From positions 1 through 64,000 of the IMG/VR virus record IMGVR_UViG_3300035074_000077: 64,000 nt of DNA. One strand, given 5' to 3'. The DNA comes from a virus. This document shows, piece by piece, positions 33,166 to 42,239 of the stretch. Under the pieces are notes generated by a model, which made no database searches, had not been told where the DNA came from, and saw nothing but the letters and a program-made list of their open reading frames with translations. The translations under genes were made by a program, and so were the position numbers. The first letter of the stretch is position 1. The number at the start of each line of letters is the position of its first letter.

Positions 33166-34491
33166 TCAGAACAGCGGCTCGTCCATCCGGATCGGCGGCG
33201 GCGGTTCCTCCCGCTGTTCGCCGCGCGCGTTCCCGGCGCTGTCCGGCCGGCGCGCGAATCCGCGCACCTTTTTCCCGGTCAGCCATACGAACGGATTTTG
33301 CCGCATGATGATGTTGAGCTGCATCAGCCGCTCCCCGTGTCGCTTCATCGCCTGCGACAGCTTGTCCTGCCGCTTCTTCGGATCTGCCTCATCGGCGCCG
33401 TCAAACGCCATGCCGGCGAAGACCTCGCCGAGCCGCTTCCACTTCACGACGCGCGTTCCCGCCGGCAGGCCGAGCGCTGGCGGCGCGTCCTCGCCGTGGT
33501 CGCTGAGCGCGCGATAGATCGCGCGCAAGAAAACCTCGCATTGCGGAGTCAGTCGCGTCCCGGCATCCGTCGCCTTCGCGGTCTCTCCCGGCTCGCCATC
33601 CGTGTTCGGCTCCCGGACGACGCAGCTCGTCACCGCCTCGCCGTCGGAGTCCTTTCCGATCTCGACGGCGGGCAGAACGAAGCGCCATTTCCGGCCGCTC
33701 TCGCCGTCCTTCTGCTTCGCCAGCTCGATCTCTCGAATAGCGCGCCGGTCAACGTCCATTTCATCGAGCTTCTCGACCTTCAGGACCGAGTCCAGATTGG
33801 CGAGGATCGAGGTGTGGCCGCGCGGCTTCTGCCCGCCCGAGTTCATATGGTGGACCAGCATCACAGCGCAGGCGCATTCCTGCGCGATGCGCTCGCAGCG
33901 CGCCAAGACGGGCCCGACGTCTTTCGAGGAGTTCTCATCAGCCCCTGGCGTCGCCGTCGAAAGCGTGTCGATGACGACGAGCTCCAAAGGGCTGTCGAAG
34001 GTCGAAGCCCAATGCTTCGCCTCTGCGATCAGCGCCGTCGTCGCGTCATCGCCGGCATAGAGATCGACCGGCGCCGGGAGGAGCACGAAGGGCAGCTCGA
34101 CCTGCGACTCGAGCCCATGCTCGATGCGATATGCCCTGAGACGTTTCTTGATCCCGCGGCCGCCCTCTCCGGCCTGATAGACGACGCCGCCGCGCCGAAC
34201 CTTTGCGCCGAACCATGGCACGCCTCGGACGATCGCCATCGCGAGGTCGATCGCGAGAAAGCTCTTCCCGGATTGTGAGGCGCCGACCATCATCGTGCGC
34301 TCGCCTCGCGTGATGACACCCTTTACGAGCCATTCATGCTCCGGGCCCGGCATGTCCAGCTCCGTCCAGCGGACGGCACGGAACTTCGACTGATACGGCG
34401 GCGGACGCAGGTAGGGCTCGCTTGTCAGAATAAACTCTTCAAGCGTCTGGGGCTGCGGGAGCGGGTCTAGGACGGTAGGCGCTGCGCTCAT
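33166..34491 (-). CDS. RepA-like AAA ATPase/helicase (AAA_25)
   Basis: 441 residues from ATG 34491; sequence upstream in the frame is shadow of the HNH gene. Walker A VGASQSGKSFLA (70-80) and Walker B LELVVIDTLSTATPG (about 157-171), followed by MLVHHMNSGGQKPRGHTSILANLDSV, match RepA/KaiC-like hexameric ATPases of phages and plasmids. It should unwind or load at a replication fork with the primase-type protein encoded upstream at 39023-40225. Start overlaps the HNH stop (ATGA). Confidence 0.85.
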   Translation of the reverse strand: MSAAPTVLDPLPQPQTLEEFILTSEPYLRPPPYQSKFRAVRWTELDMPGPEHEWLVKGVITRGERTMMVGASQSGKSFLAIDLAMAIVRGVPWFGAKVRRGGVVYQAGEGGRGIKKRLRAYRIEHGLESQVELPFVLLPAPVDLYAGDDATTALIAEAKHWASTFDSPLELVVIDTLSTATPGADENSSKDVGPVLARCERIAQECACAVMLVHHMNSGGQKPRGHTSILANLDSVLKVEKLDEMDVDRRAIREIELAKQKDGESGRKWRFVLPAVEIGKDSDGEAVTSCVVREPNTDGEPGETAKATDAGTRLTPQCEVFLRAIYRALSDHGEDAPPALGLPAGTRVVKWKRLGEVFAGMAFDGADEADPKKRQDKLSQAMKRHGERLMQLNIIMRQNPFVWLTGKKVRGFARRPDSAGNARGEQREEPPPPIRMDEPLF

Positions 34492-34886
34492 TCTGCCGCC
34501 CTCCCGCGCGCAACCTCGCGCGCCACCGCCGCGCGCGTCTCCTTGCGCAGCGCCGCCAGCGCATCGGCATGCGCCCGCAGCGTCGCCTCCACGGCTGAGA
34601 TATTGCCGAATGCGGCGACAAGCTCGGCGTCGCCGAGATCGGCGAGCATCAGCGCCGCCTGCACGATCATCTCGCGCGAGGCGACCGAATGGCCGCGCAC
34701 ATTGTTGCAGGCCGCATGAGCCGGAAACACCAGCCCGAGCGCGGTCGCGCGCGGCAGGGCCCGCGAGAACGTTTGCGGCGTGAAATGATCGGCGGTATGC
34801 GCCTCGACGATCGCGCCGCCGCAGATCACGCAGCGATCGGGGAAGCGCGCGGAGATGCGCCGCGCTGCGCGTCCTTTCGCGCTCAT
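34488..34886 (-). CDS. HNH endonuclease-like protein
   Basis: 132 residues from ATG 34886. RCVICGGAIVEAHTADHFTPQTF and GLVFPAHAACNNVRGHS give a CxxC pair, His-Asp-His and the Asn/His C-terminal HNH elements. It is embedded in a coupled replication operon, so it may process DNA during replication or act as a homing remnant. Overlaps the RepA-like gene by four bases. Confidence 0.7.
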   Translation of the reverse strand: MSAKGRAARRISARFPDRCVICGGAIVEAHTADHFTPQTFSRALPRATALGLVFPAHAACNNVRGHSVASREMIVQAALMLADLGDAELVAAFGNISAVEATLRAHADALAALRKETRAAVAREVARGRAAE

Positions 34887-34978
34887 TCGGCCGGGCCCCT
34901 CCGTAGCGCCGCATCGAGCCGCGCGCCGCGGCAAATCGACAGGAACCGGATGGGCTCTATGTCATGGGCTCCCGCCAT
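34883..34978 (-). CDS. 31-residue peptide coupled to both neighbours
   Basis: ATG 34978 overlaps the stop of the upstream gene, and its TGA (34883-34885) overlaps the ATG of the HNH gene. The peptide starts MAGAHDIEPIRFLSICRGAR and is basic. ATGA overlap on both sides argues for real translation, at least as a coupling relay. Function unknown. Confidence 0.5.
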   Translation of the reverse strand: MAGAHDIEPIRFLSICRGARLDAALRRGPAE

Positions 34979-35739
34979 CAGAGCAGCGCCCCTGTCGTCG
35001 CGGGCGCCCACTTTTCTTTATCGGCGAGGATCTGCTCCCACGCCGTCGGATGCTGCGCCTTGAAGTCCGGTATGCGAGGCCCTGCGACATAGCCGCCCTC
35101 CCCCTTCACCAGCCATCCGGTGTAGGGATCGGTCCAGCGCGTCGGGGAGAGCCGGAGCGCCTTGAAGTCGTTCCGCGTCACCGGGCGCTCGGAGAGCAAG
35201 ATCGCGAGCTTGATCGCTTGGATCTTCCAATGCGTCAGAGCGACCGGAGCGGACGCGCCGGCGACCACATCCGGGACATATTCGGGGAGAGCGAGGCGCT
35301 TCGCCGGGCACCAGTCGTGCCAGTGCTTATCCGTCCATTCCCTCGCACCATCCGGAAGGTCCGGCAACATGGCCGGACCTTGAACCGAATATCGTCTTTC
35401 CTCGCGCGGGCGCGGCGGTCGGCACGAGATCACCGTGACGCCGAGCGCGGCGCAGATCGGCGCCAGCCCTTTGGTCGCATCCGCCGGCACCAGCACAGCG
35501 CGATAATCAGGACCATCGACGCACCAATGGTCCGATGCGCCATGCAGCGCCTGGCAGAGCACGGTCGGGTTCAGAGCGAGCTTTGCCTCGATCCCGATCT
35601 GAGCGCCGTCCGAAGAGCGAACTAGAACGATATCGAAGCCGCAGGTCTCGGCATAGGCGACCCACCCATTCTCGCGCCGCGCGACTTCCTCGAGGAACGC
35701 GGCGCATAGATCGGTTTCTTTGGCGAAGAGCTTGCTCAT
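34978..35739 (-). CDS. PD-(D/E)XK nuclease-like protein
   Basis: 253 residues. The N-terminal domain shows AETCGFDIVLVRSSDGAQIG followed by IEAKLALN, i.e. Asp and, after a short turn, E-x-K, the core of PD-(D/E)XK (VRR-NUC-like) nucleases. The C-terminal part (THWKIQAIKLAILLSERPVT and DFKALRL) looks like a winged helix. It probably cuts or repairs DNA. Starts coupled to its neighbours. Confidence 0.6.
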   Translation of the reverse strand: MSKLFAKETDLCAAFLEEVARRENGWVAYAETCGFDIVLVRSSDGAQIGIEAKLALNPTVLCQALHGASDHWCVDGPDYRAVLVPADATKGLAPICAALGVTVISCRPPRPREERRYSVQGPAMLPDLPDGAREWTDKHWHDWCPAKRLALPEYVPDVVAGASAPVALTHWKIQAIKLAILLSERPVTRNDFKALRLSPTRWTDPYTGWLVKGEGGYVAGPRIPDFKAQHPTAWEQILADKEKWAPATTGALL

Positions 35740-35939
35740 GCGCTCTCCTTTGCCTTCGCGCGGCGCCGCTCATTCCGCAGCGCGTGAAGGACTCGCGCGA
35801 CTTGGCGCTCGTACATGCCCAGCGCGTAAGCGATCTCGCAGGAATCAAGGCCGAGTTCGAAAAAGCTCGTCTCGATCGCGGCGACACTCGCGCTGCGCCG
35901 GTCATCAGGCATGAGCAGATAGGAATCGTCGAGCGCCAT
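35736..35939 (-). CDS. Small helix-turn-helix-like protein (67 residues)
   Basis: The segment SFFELGLDSCEIAYALGMYE with RQVARVLHALRNERRR reads like a compact helix-turn-helix followed by a basic tail. Start ATG 35939 overlaps the stop of the preceding gene. DNA binding is inferred. Confidence 0.55.
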   Translation of the reverse strand: MALDDSYLLMPDDRRSASVAAIETSFFELGLDSCEIAYALGMYERQVARVLHALRNERRRAKAKESA

Positions 35940-36265
35940 TATGCAGTCTCCCTCTCCCGCTTCCTTCGCTTCAACCTCGACCCGGCCCGCATCACCGTGA
36001 CGAGCGCGTGGTCTCTGAACGCGTATTTCACGCCGCCGCTCACCAGACTCCTGGCGCCAGCATTCGCCGCATCGGCGCAGTCCCGCATCAGCGTCTCTTT
36101 GACTCGCTCGATGAGCGCAGGCTCTTCCTGCTCGAGCAAAACGACCAGCGCGGAATCGCTGAACACGCGCACGGTCGCCGGCCGCAGCCGCTGGCGAGCG
36201 GCCTCGATATCGAAGCCCTCGACGCGTTCCAGGTAACGGAGGATGGCGTGTGGCGCGATCATCAT
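35939..36265 (-). CDS. Hypothetical 108-residue protein
   Basis: Begins MMIAPHAILRYLERVEGFDI, then ARQRLRPATVRVFSDSALVV and a C-terminal GVKYAFRDHALVTVMRAG strand pair and basic end. The HAILRYLERVEG start resembles a family of small phage proteins with an RNase-toxin-like fold, but I cannot assign it. Overlaps both neighbours. Confidence 0.58.
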   Translation of the reverse strand: MMIAPHAILRYLERVEGFDIEAARQRLRPATVRVFSDSALVVLLEQEEPALIERVKETLMRDCADAANAGARSLVSGGVKYAFRDHALVTVMRAGSRLKRRKRERETA

Positions 36266-36411
36266 GGCGCGACTGCCCTCCCCTGCCGGCGTGCCGCCTT
36301 GGCGCGCGCTCTGGCGCGCCGAAGCATTTTCGATGGTGTCCGCACGATGATGACCTCCCGAGTGAATGACCGCCCGTCACGCCGGAACTGAAACCTCACG
36401 CGGCTGATCAT
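36262..36411 (-). CDS. Highly basic 49-residue protein
   Basis: Starts MISRVRFQFRRDGRSFTREV and ends in an Arg/Ala-rich helix (RRARARAKAARRQGRAVAP). Coupled to both neighbours by four-base or one-base overlap. Nucleic-acid binding is suggested by charge alone. Confidence 0.5.
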   Translation of the reverse strand: MISRVRFQFRRDGRSFTREVIIVRTPSKMLRRARARAKAARRQGRAVAP

Positions 36412-37169
36412 CAGAATTTTCGCTCGCGCTCCATGCGCCGCAGGCATTCCTCCGGCGTCTCGTTCGGAAGAAGGTCGTAGCCGCAACCGACGCAGCCACC
36501 CTTCCACGATCCCGAGCGTTCGCCGACCTCGCCGTTGAACGTCACGTCGATGCTGCGCCTGATCCTGCGCGGGAACGAGAGCCACATGAACCAGCGCCAC
36601 CGGCACTCGTATTCGTCGACCACCACCGTCGCGATGCGCTCCTGGATCTCGCCCGAATGCAGGACGTAGCGATAGGGGAGCTCGACGCGCCAGCGCGGCA
36701 ATTCGCTGATGAAGAACCATCTGTCCTGATCGCTCGCAGGGAGTCCGATCGGCGGTTCGCCGTGCTTCGCCCGAAGGCTCGCGAGTTCGCTGATCCACGA
36801 TCGCCCATCCGCAGCGAGGATCGAATGACGATAGAACTCCCATGCCCACGGGAAGTGAACGATCTTCGTCCTCGCGCCCCAATGCAGGTGAACGCAGGAC
36901 AGGTTGTCCTTGTCTAGCGAGAAGCCCCACGAGTCGGACATATCGTCGACGGGCTTGCGAGGGGCGATCGGCAGGCGAATGAAAAAGTTCGGCCAGCCGA
37001 TATGGACATGCAGGCTCCAATGGCCGTCATCGTATTCCCAATTGATGAGATCGAGCGCGATTCCGAATCCGCCGGTGATCTCGACGTTGCGCGACTTCAG
37101 CCGCCACGCGCGCCCTCTGTCGACAAGGCGGAATCCGGAAGCCTTCAAGAGCGTGTCGACGAATGCCAT
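36411..37169 (-). CDS. Hypothetical 252-residue protein with a C-terminal CxxC
   Basis: Rich in Trp and aromatics (WEYDDGHWSLHVHIGWPNFF, CRWRWFMWLSFPRR) in a beta-type pattern, with GGCVGCGYDLLPNETPEECL near the end, a possible metal knuckle. It is present as a single large gene among small ones in the leftward operon. No family is recognised. Confidence 0.6.
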   Translation of the reverse strand: MAFVDTLLKASGFRLVDRGRAWRLKSRNVEITGGFGIALDLINWEYDDGHWSLHVHIGWPNFFIRLPIAPRKPVDDMSDSWGFSLDKDNLSCVHLHWGARTKIVHFPWAWEFYRHSILAADGRSWISELASLRAKHGEPPIGLPASDQDRWFFISELPRWRVELPYRYVLHSGEIQERIATVVVDEYECRWRWFMWLSFPRRIRRSIDVTFNGEVGERSGSWKGGCVGCGYDLLPNETPEECLRRMERERKF

Positions 37170-37191
37170 TTCACCTTCTCCTATGTGAAAA

Positions 37192-37467
37192 CTATCGCCG
37201 CCGTGACGACGAATAATCGCGCGGCTGATCGCCCAGATCCTCCAGCGTCGCGCGCATCGCCGCCACGATCTGCGGCTTCCGCGTTTCGAACAGCACGAGC
37301 AACCTCACGATCACATCGAGCCGCACCTCTCGATGCGAGCCCCATGGCGCGCGATGCTCCGTTGTGTCTTTGTGCATATTCTGCAACTCGTCGAGGATCT
37401 GGTCGTAGCTGTAGCGCCTCGGCGAGGTCGCGACTTCGTGCGCTCGTTCGGCGGGTGTGCTGCTCAT
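37192..37467 (-). CDS. Hypothetical 91-residue protein
   Basis: Start ATG 37467 (MSSTPAERAHEVATSPRRYS). Helical, with VRLDVIVRLLVLFETRKPQI in the middle and a Ser/Arg-rich end. Overlaps the methyltransferase stop by four bases. No family recognised. Confidence 0.6.
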   Translation of the reverse strand: MSSTPAERAHEVATSPRRYSYDQILDELQNMHKDTTEHRAPWGSHREVRLDVIVRLLVLFETRKPQIVAAMRATLEDLGDQPRDYSSSRRR

Positions 37468-39026
37468 CGCGCCGCCCTCTTCATCGTCACGATGCATGTA
37501 TTGACGTTCGTCCCGCTCTCTCGAAACGAGCCTGCCGGCAAATCTCGGAATGAGCCGCAATACCGCTCGACGAGCGCGCGAAACGCGATAGCCTTGCGCG
37601 TCTCGCGGAACTCGGTTCCGGCGCTCATGATCGCGAAGAGGGAGCCGCCGGGCTTCAGAAATTCGAACGCGTGCGTCACATGGTCGATATCGCGCTCTCG
37701 GTCGAATGGCGGATTCATGACGACGAGGTCGTAGGGCTCGAACGCGCTCGGCCGCAGCGAGAGGAAATCGGCGCAGATGACGCGGTTGTAGATTCCTTTC
37801 GCCTCGAGACCGGCGGCAAGCTCGGGCTGGATTTCGACGCAATCGACGAGGTTGTCGAAGCGATACTCATTGGCGTAGCGCTCGCGCGTATATTCGTTCC
37901 AGCCGTTCATTTCGGCCGCCGAGTGGACGCAGCGCCGCGCGAGGTTCCCGGTCCCCGCCGATGGCTCTAGGATGCGCAGACGCGGCTCGTCCCTGCGTCG
38001 CAGGATCGGAATGCCTGAGACGCACCCGCGCCCGTTGAAAAGCTCCTCGACGGCCTCCGGCGGCGTCGGGAAGAATCCGAAGCGCCGGGACGGCGTGAGC
38101 TTGCGGTCCTGCAGCGGGTCCGCTTCCTGTGTCGCGCCGTCCGCAATGACCTCACCGTAATATTCGGCGAGCAGCTTGTTCACCTTCTCGACGAGGTCGT
38201 CGCGCGAAAACCAGAGGTGCGCATTGCCGTTCTTGTATGCGCGGATGCGGAAGTACGGCGTTTCGTGCTCGCTTTGCGCTCCGCCGAGCTTTGTCTTGCG
38301 TCGCGACAATTGATCGATGGCGGATTGAAACGAACCCTCGGGATGACCGTCCAGCACGGAAAAGACGCGCTCCACATCGATCAGCTTGTCCCGGATCCAG
38401 CCGCTATTGAGATAGCCGTAGCTGTCGAAAACATAGGTCAGAATGATGCGCGACCCGATCTTGAAGCCGTCGTGCGACTTGAAGCGACGATCGAGTTTCG
38501 AGAAGACGTTGGCGATCCCTCGGCAGAATATCATTCCAGCATCGCCGAAGAATTTTTCCAGCGTCGCATAGACGTTCTCGACCGTGATCGGAGGAAGCCC
38601 CTTCTCCATTTCCTTTTGATTGATAATCTGCCCGTACCCGTTGACCTTGTCCGGGACGTAGGCCATTTGGGCGCGAAGCTGCTCCTTCGCCTCATTGTCC
38701 ATGAGCCGCTCGAGTTCCGACATCTTGACGATGTTCGCCCAGGCGCCGTTCCCTAGCAGCTTGCGCGCGGTCCGCATGTAGCGGTCGCGCGGCGGGAGAT
38801 TGAGCGCGTTGCGGAACTGCGCGATCTCTTCCGCCCCAGCGCCGCCGAATGTGCGTAGCTGGCCCCTGTCCGCGTCGTGCGCGCGCTCGTGCGCGGCGCG
38901 CAACGCCTCTTGCGCGATCTCCAGCGCATCGAAGGCGCGCTCATAGAGCACAAGCGCTTCGTCGTGCGCGCGCACGATATCCTCGACCGTCTGGCGAGGG
39001 ATCGGGAGGGCCGGCCCTGCGCTCAT
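37464..39026 (-). CDS. DUF4942 / N6-adenine methyltransferase fusion
   Basis: 520 residues from ATG 39026. Residues about 60-300 match DUF4942 (VYATLEKFFGDAGMIFCRGI, FKIGSRIILTYVFD), and the C-terminal part is a class I methyltransferase with RILEPSAGTGNLARR (SAM site) and DLVVMNPPFDRERD (NPPF motif of amino-methyltransferases). It likely methylates adenine in phage DNA, protecting against restriction or marking replicated DNA. Coupled to the primase gene upstream. Confidence 0.85.
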   Translation of the reverse strand: MSAGPALPIPRQTVEDIVRAHDEALVLYERAFDALEIAQEALRAAHERAHDADRGQLRTFGGAGAEEIAQFRNALNLPPRDRYMRTARKLLGNGAWANIVKMSELERLMDNEAKEQLRAQMAYVPDKVNGYGQIINQKEMEKGLPPITVENVYATLEKFFGDAGMIFCRGIANVFSKLDRRFKSHDGFKIGSRIILTYVFDSYGYLNSGWIRDKLIDVERVFSVLDGHPEGSFQSAIDQLSRRKTKLGGAQSEHETPYFRIRAYKNGNAHLWFSRDDLVEKVNKLLAEYYGEVIADGATQEADPLQDRKLTPSRRFGFFPTPPEAVEELFNGRGCVSGIPILRRRDEPRLRILEPSAGTGNLARRCVHSAAEMNGWNEYTRERYANEYRFDNLVDCVEIQPELAAGLEAKGIYNRVICADFLSLRPSAFEPYDLVVMNPPFDRERDIDHVTHAFEFLKPGGSLFAIMSAGTEFRETRKAIAFRALVERYCGSFRDLPAGSFRESGTNVNTCIVTMKRAAR

Positions 39027-40225
39027 GCCGCCGCCCTCTGCCGGCGCGACAGCAAGACGTCGTTCCAATCGGACCCGTCCGGAGCTAAATGAACGAGCAC
39101 CTCGAGCCCGAGGCGCCGGAACCGCTCGGCTCCCGTCGCCAGCATCGCGCGTGTCATCGCAGGGTCGCTGTCTCCGTCACCGATCAGGATGAGGCGGCGG
39201 ACGCCGGCCGGAACCCACATCGCTCCGCTCGACATGTCCGGGTCGCCGTTGGGAATCGTCGCGTTGGCGTGTCCCCTCGGCGGCCGAGGATGCGGCTTCG
39301 TCCCGGTCGCGCTCCCACACATGTTCCCAAGGCTATAGGCCGCCGCGATCGCCGCGCCGGCGGCAGCCTCCCCAAACTCGCCATCGCGCGCCATCGCGCG
39401 CCAGCTGCACGCCGTCTCGATCCCCTCGGCGACGGCGAGCGTCTCGGCCGGCTCGCTCAACAGGATGAGCCCGCCGCCCATCCTGAACGCGCCCTTCTTC
39501 GCCTTGTTGCGCTTCCTGTCGCCGGGCGGGCGCAGCTTCATCGGTCCCGCCGGGTCGAGATAGGTCCGATGGACGCCCTGCAATGATCCGTCCGGTGCGC
39601 GCATCGCCGCGAGCATGCAGTCGAAGACGCCGAGCTCCACCTCCTCTTGGGAGTCGGAATCGACGAACCCGCGATAGGAGAGATTGTGGACGAACCGCAG
39701 ATCCGCAGTCGAAAACGTGTGAAGAAAGATCCCGCGCCTTTCCAAATAATCGTCCGCGGCCGTGAGTTCGATCGGGCGCCCCTGAGAGAACAGCCTCTCG
39801 GCGCGCTCTGCCCCGGCCCGCTTCTCTGCCGCCTCTTGCTCGCGGCGCGCGATCTCTTCGTCCCGGCGCTCTTCTTTGCGCTCCTTATCGATCGCCGGGT
39901 CACGCTGGCGCGCGCTCTCCTTCGGATCGCGATCGGGCGCCGACTCGTCGAGGATCGCTTCGCAGATGCGGATGAAGTCTCTCTTCGGATCGAGCCCTTG
40001 TATGTGCGCCGCCATGTCGATGACGCCGCCGCCGCCGAAGCCACGGCAATTGAAAACGCGCTCGCGTGTGTTCACGCTGAAGCGATCGGAACCGCCACAG
40101 ACCGGGCACGGGCCCGCCAGTTCCGCGGCGCCCGCCTTCTTCAGCTTCGCGCCCATCGCTTCCGCAACGGCGCGGATATCGGCGCTCTTCGCGCGCTCGA
40201 CGAATGAGTCCCGGTCTTCGCTCAT
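39023..40225 (-). CDS. CHC2-zinc-finger/Toprim primase-type protein
   Basis: 400 residues from ATG 40225. The N-terminal zinc finger reads CPVCGGSDRFSVNTRERVFNC and is followed by RGFGGGGVIDMAAHI, as in DnaG-like and phage P4/T7-like primases. The C-terminal Toprim region shows LAVAEGIETACSW (acidic) and RRLILIGDGDSDPAM (DxD). It should make primers for phage replication with the RepA-like ATPase in the same operon. No separate helicase domain is visible in this gene. Confidence 0.85.
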   Translation of the reverse strand: MSEDRDSFVERAKSADIRAVAEAMGAKLKKAGAAELAGPCPVCGGSDRFSVNTRERVFNCRGFGGGGVIDMAAHIQGLDPKRDFIRICEAILDESAPDRDPKESARQRDPAIDKERKEERRDEEIARREQEAAEKRAGAERAERLFSQGRPIELTAADDYLERRGIFLHTFSTADLRFVHNLSYRGFVDSDSQEEVELGVFDCMLAAMRAPDGSLQGVHRTYLDPAGPMKLRPPGDRKRNKAKKGAFRMGGGLILLSEPAETLAVAEGIETACSWRAMARDGEFGEAAAGAAIAAAYSLGNMCGSATGTKPHPRPPRGHANATIPNGDPDMSSGAMWVPAGVRRLILIGDGDSDPAMTRAMLATGAERFRRLGLEVLVHLAPDGSDWNDVLLSRRQRAAA

Positions 40226-41151
40226 CGGCGCGGCTCCGGGAATTCTCTGACGAGAAGATCGTCCGGTAGCGGCCTCTTGCCGACGTTCTGTTTGCCAAAG
40301 AATGGAACGCCGGCCGCGCGACATTGGGAAAGCAAGGCGCGTGCGTTCAGTTCGAAGTCATTGTCGCGCGCGCCTGGGCCGCTCTCGCCGCCGGTGATGA
40401 CCCAGTCGAGGCCTTCGCACGGAGCGCCAGTCAGGTCGCACCGCTCGAAGCTCTCGCCGAGAGCGACATGCGTGCTCCCGCATATCGCCTCGCCCATCCA
40501 CATTCTGAGATCGATTGGCCCGAGCAACGGCTCGCAGCTCACGCCGCGAACGGCGGCCGGCGTCGCGAGAAGATCGGGAATGCGCTCGTCGGCGCGGGGC
40601 TGATCCTCCGCCGTCACGCCGAGCCATACGTTGGGGAGCGGCCACTTCTCGATCGATAGGCACGGCGACTCGCGGGGCGCGAACGTCAAGCCGAGATGCT
40701 CAAGCGGCTGGTTGACCTGAGCCATGTCATACACTTGCTGCGCGACACGCGCGTTCGCCGCCTCGAAGTATTCCCGCATCCGCTTCGGCCGCTTTGTCAG
40801 CACCTGGAATGTATGCTGCGGCGACAGCGCCATCACCGCGAAGACGCGGTCGATCCATTCGTCCGGCACGCTCTCGTGAAATAGATCGCTCATCGAGTTC
40901 ACGAAGATGCGGCGGGGCTTTTTCCAGTGCAGCGGCTTCAGCAGCACGCTCTCGGGCGCCTGCTTCAGAACGCCGGTCCACACCGCCTTGCCGTTAAGGA
41001 CCTGCGTCGTGCCGGCATAATGCGACGCAGACGTCATGCGTTCGATCCGCGCGGCCATCACCATCGCGTAGCAGTTCGTGCAGGCCGGGGACACGAGGCT
41101 GCAGCCGACGATCGGGTCCCATGTCTCATCACACCACTCGATCTTTGACAT
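40222..41151 (-). CDS. Gp37/Gp68 family protein (DUF5131)
   Basis: 309 residues. The start SKIEWCDETWDPIVGCSLVS followed by PACTNCYAM gives the C-x6-C-x2-C trio of this family, and WTGVLKQAPE, PRRIFVNSMSDLFHE and TFQVLTKRPKRM are family-typical. The family has a radical-SAM-like cysteine layout; its reaction in phages is not established. It often travels with phage methyltransferase and HNH genes, as here. Confidence 0.85.
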   Translation of the reverse strand: MSKIEWCDETWDPIVGCSLVSPACTNCYAMVMAARIERMTSASHYAGTTQVLNGKAVWTGVLKQAPESVLLKPLHWKKPRRIFVNSMSDLFHESVPDEWIDRVFAVMALSPQHTFQVLTKRPKRMREYFEAANARVAQQVYDMAQVNQPLEHLGLTFAPRESPCLSIEKWPLPNVWLGVTAEDQPRADERIPDLLATPAAVRGVSCEPLLGPIDLRMWMGEAICGSTHVALGESFERCDLTGAPCEGLDWVITGGESGPGARDNDFELNARALLSQCRAAGVPFFGKQNVGKRPLPDDLLVREFPEPRR

Positions 41152-41714
41152 TAGAGCGTCCCCATCGCTGCGAGATATTCGATCATGAGCACTTTTGGCT
41201 CCGGCGCATGGTTATCGATCCAATCATCAAGATCACGATTGCGCTTGCGGCTATTGCAGCTAGAGCAGGCTGGAACCATGTTCCCGGCTCGGCTTGACCC
41301 ACCATGCGTTACGGCGATGGCGTGATCCCATGTCGTCGCTGGCGCGGGGCAATAAGCGCATTCGCCGTCGAACATTTCTAGAAGCATTTCCGCCGATGAT
41401 GGCGCGATACGATCTACGGCCCGACGGCGAAAGTCGCGCTGGTTCTTCCGATATTCTCGAAAGCCTTCATCAGCGGCATATCTGGCCCGCTCCTCAGCGG
41501 CGAGGCAATCGCGGCAGGCGCCTTGACGGACCGAGTCTGCCACTAGCCATTCACGGCAGCCGCGGCACCATTTAAGACCTTCTGCCGCCTTGCGCCGTCG
41601 CTCCTGTTGTCCGGGCCTGCTCGGCTCGGCGCGGCAATAGAAGCGCGTTCTCCGACCGCCTCTGTCGACCATCGCCGTCGCATCCGTCCATTCGATTCCC
41701 GTGGCGTCAGACAT
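41151..41714 (-). CDS. HNH endonuclease with a Gp37/Gp68-like N-terminal leader
   Basis: 187 residues. A Cys-rich middle region (CRGCREWLVADSVRQGACRD) precedes an HNH domain: CAYCPAPATTWDHAIAVTHG and NMVPACSSCNSRKRNRD. The first residues, MSDATGIEWTDATAM, look like the beginning of a Gp37/Gp68 protein (EWTDATW) before diverging, suggesting the nuclease was spliced behind a duplicated leader. It is adjacent to the Gp37/Gp68 gene. Confidence 0.8.
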   Translation of the reverse strand: MSDATGIEWTDATAMVDRGGRRTRFYCRAEPSRPGQQERRRKAAEGLKWCRGCREWLVADSVRQGACRDCLAAEERARYAADEGFREYRKNQRDFRRRAVDRIAPSSAEMLLEMFDGECAYCPAPATTWDHAIAVTHGGSSRAGNMVPACSSCNSRKRNRDLDDWIDNHAPEPKVLMIEYLAAMGTL

Positions 41715-41937
41715 TGGCCGCCTCCCACCCGTTCCAGGAGCGCCGAGTCAGCGGAACGATCGCGAGCCGCTCCTCATGCCGGACAGACTGCCATCGCCAC
41801 AGCAGTCGCTCCGCAGCGCGCCAACAATCGCGCTCCGACTTCTCGTTCCGCCCATCGAAAGCGACGGTCGAAAGCAGCGCCTCTCCGCCCGTGACGATGC
41901 CCAGATGCGTGACGCCTTCCATGCTCGTGCTCATCAT
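41707..41937 (-). CDS. Hypothetical 76-residue protein
   Basis: Two Met codons begin the frame (41937/41934). The protein reads STSMEGVTHLGIVTGGEALL and ends ERLAIVPLTRRSWNGWEAAN. It overlaps the upstream stop and the HNH start. No family is recognised. Confidence 0.55.
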   Translation of the reverse strand: MMSTSMEGVTHLGIVTGGEALLSTVAFDGRNEKSERDCWRAAERLLWRWQSVRHEERLAIVPLTRRSWNGWEAANV

Positions 41938-42239
41938 TTCTTGAATCCCAATGCGAGAAGCGAATGCTCCGGGACATCGTGCCCGGCGCCGACGCGATAG
42001 ACCGGCTCGCCTGTGCTGCGGACGTAGGCCACCGGCCACGGGCCTTTCCATCGGACCGGTCCTCCTTCGTCATCGAACGCGATGCGCGACTTCACCAAGT
42101 CGATAGTGGCCCGGACGTAAGATGCGTCAGCCTTGCTTCGGACCTTTAGAAGCTCGATCGCGATCGCCTCGCCCGTCATGCCTTCCCGCAGCATCCGATA
42201 GGCGATCTCGCGCATCGTGGAATTGGTGGGATCAGCCAT
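41934..42239 (-). CDS. Hypothetical 101-residue protein with HTH-like N-terminus
   Basis: The N-terminal part (MREIAYRMLREGMTGEAIAI) has a helix-turn-helix character; the C-terminus contains GPWPVAYVRSTGEPVYRVG. Overlaps neighbours by four and eight bases. Regulatory function is possible but unproven. Confidence 0.55.
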   Translation of the reverse strand: MADPTNSTMREIAYRMLREGMTGEAIAIELLKVRSKADASYVRATIDLVKSRIAFDDEGGPVRWKGPWPVAYVRSTGEPVYRVGAGHDVPEHSLLALGFKK

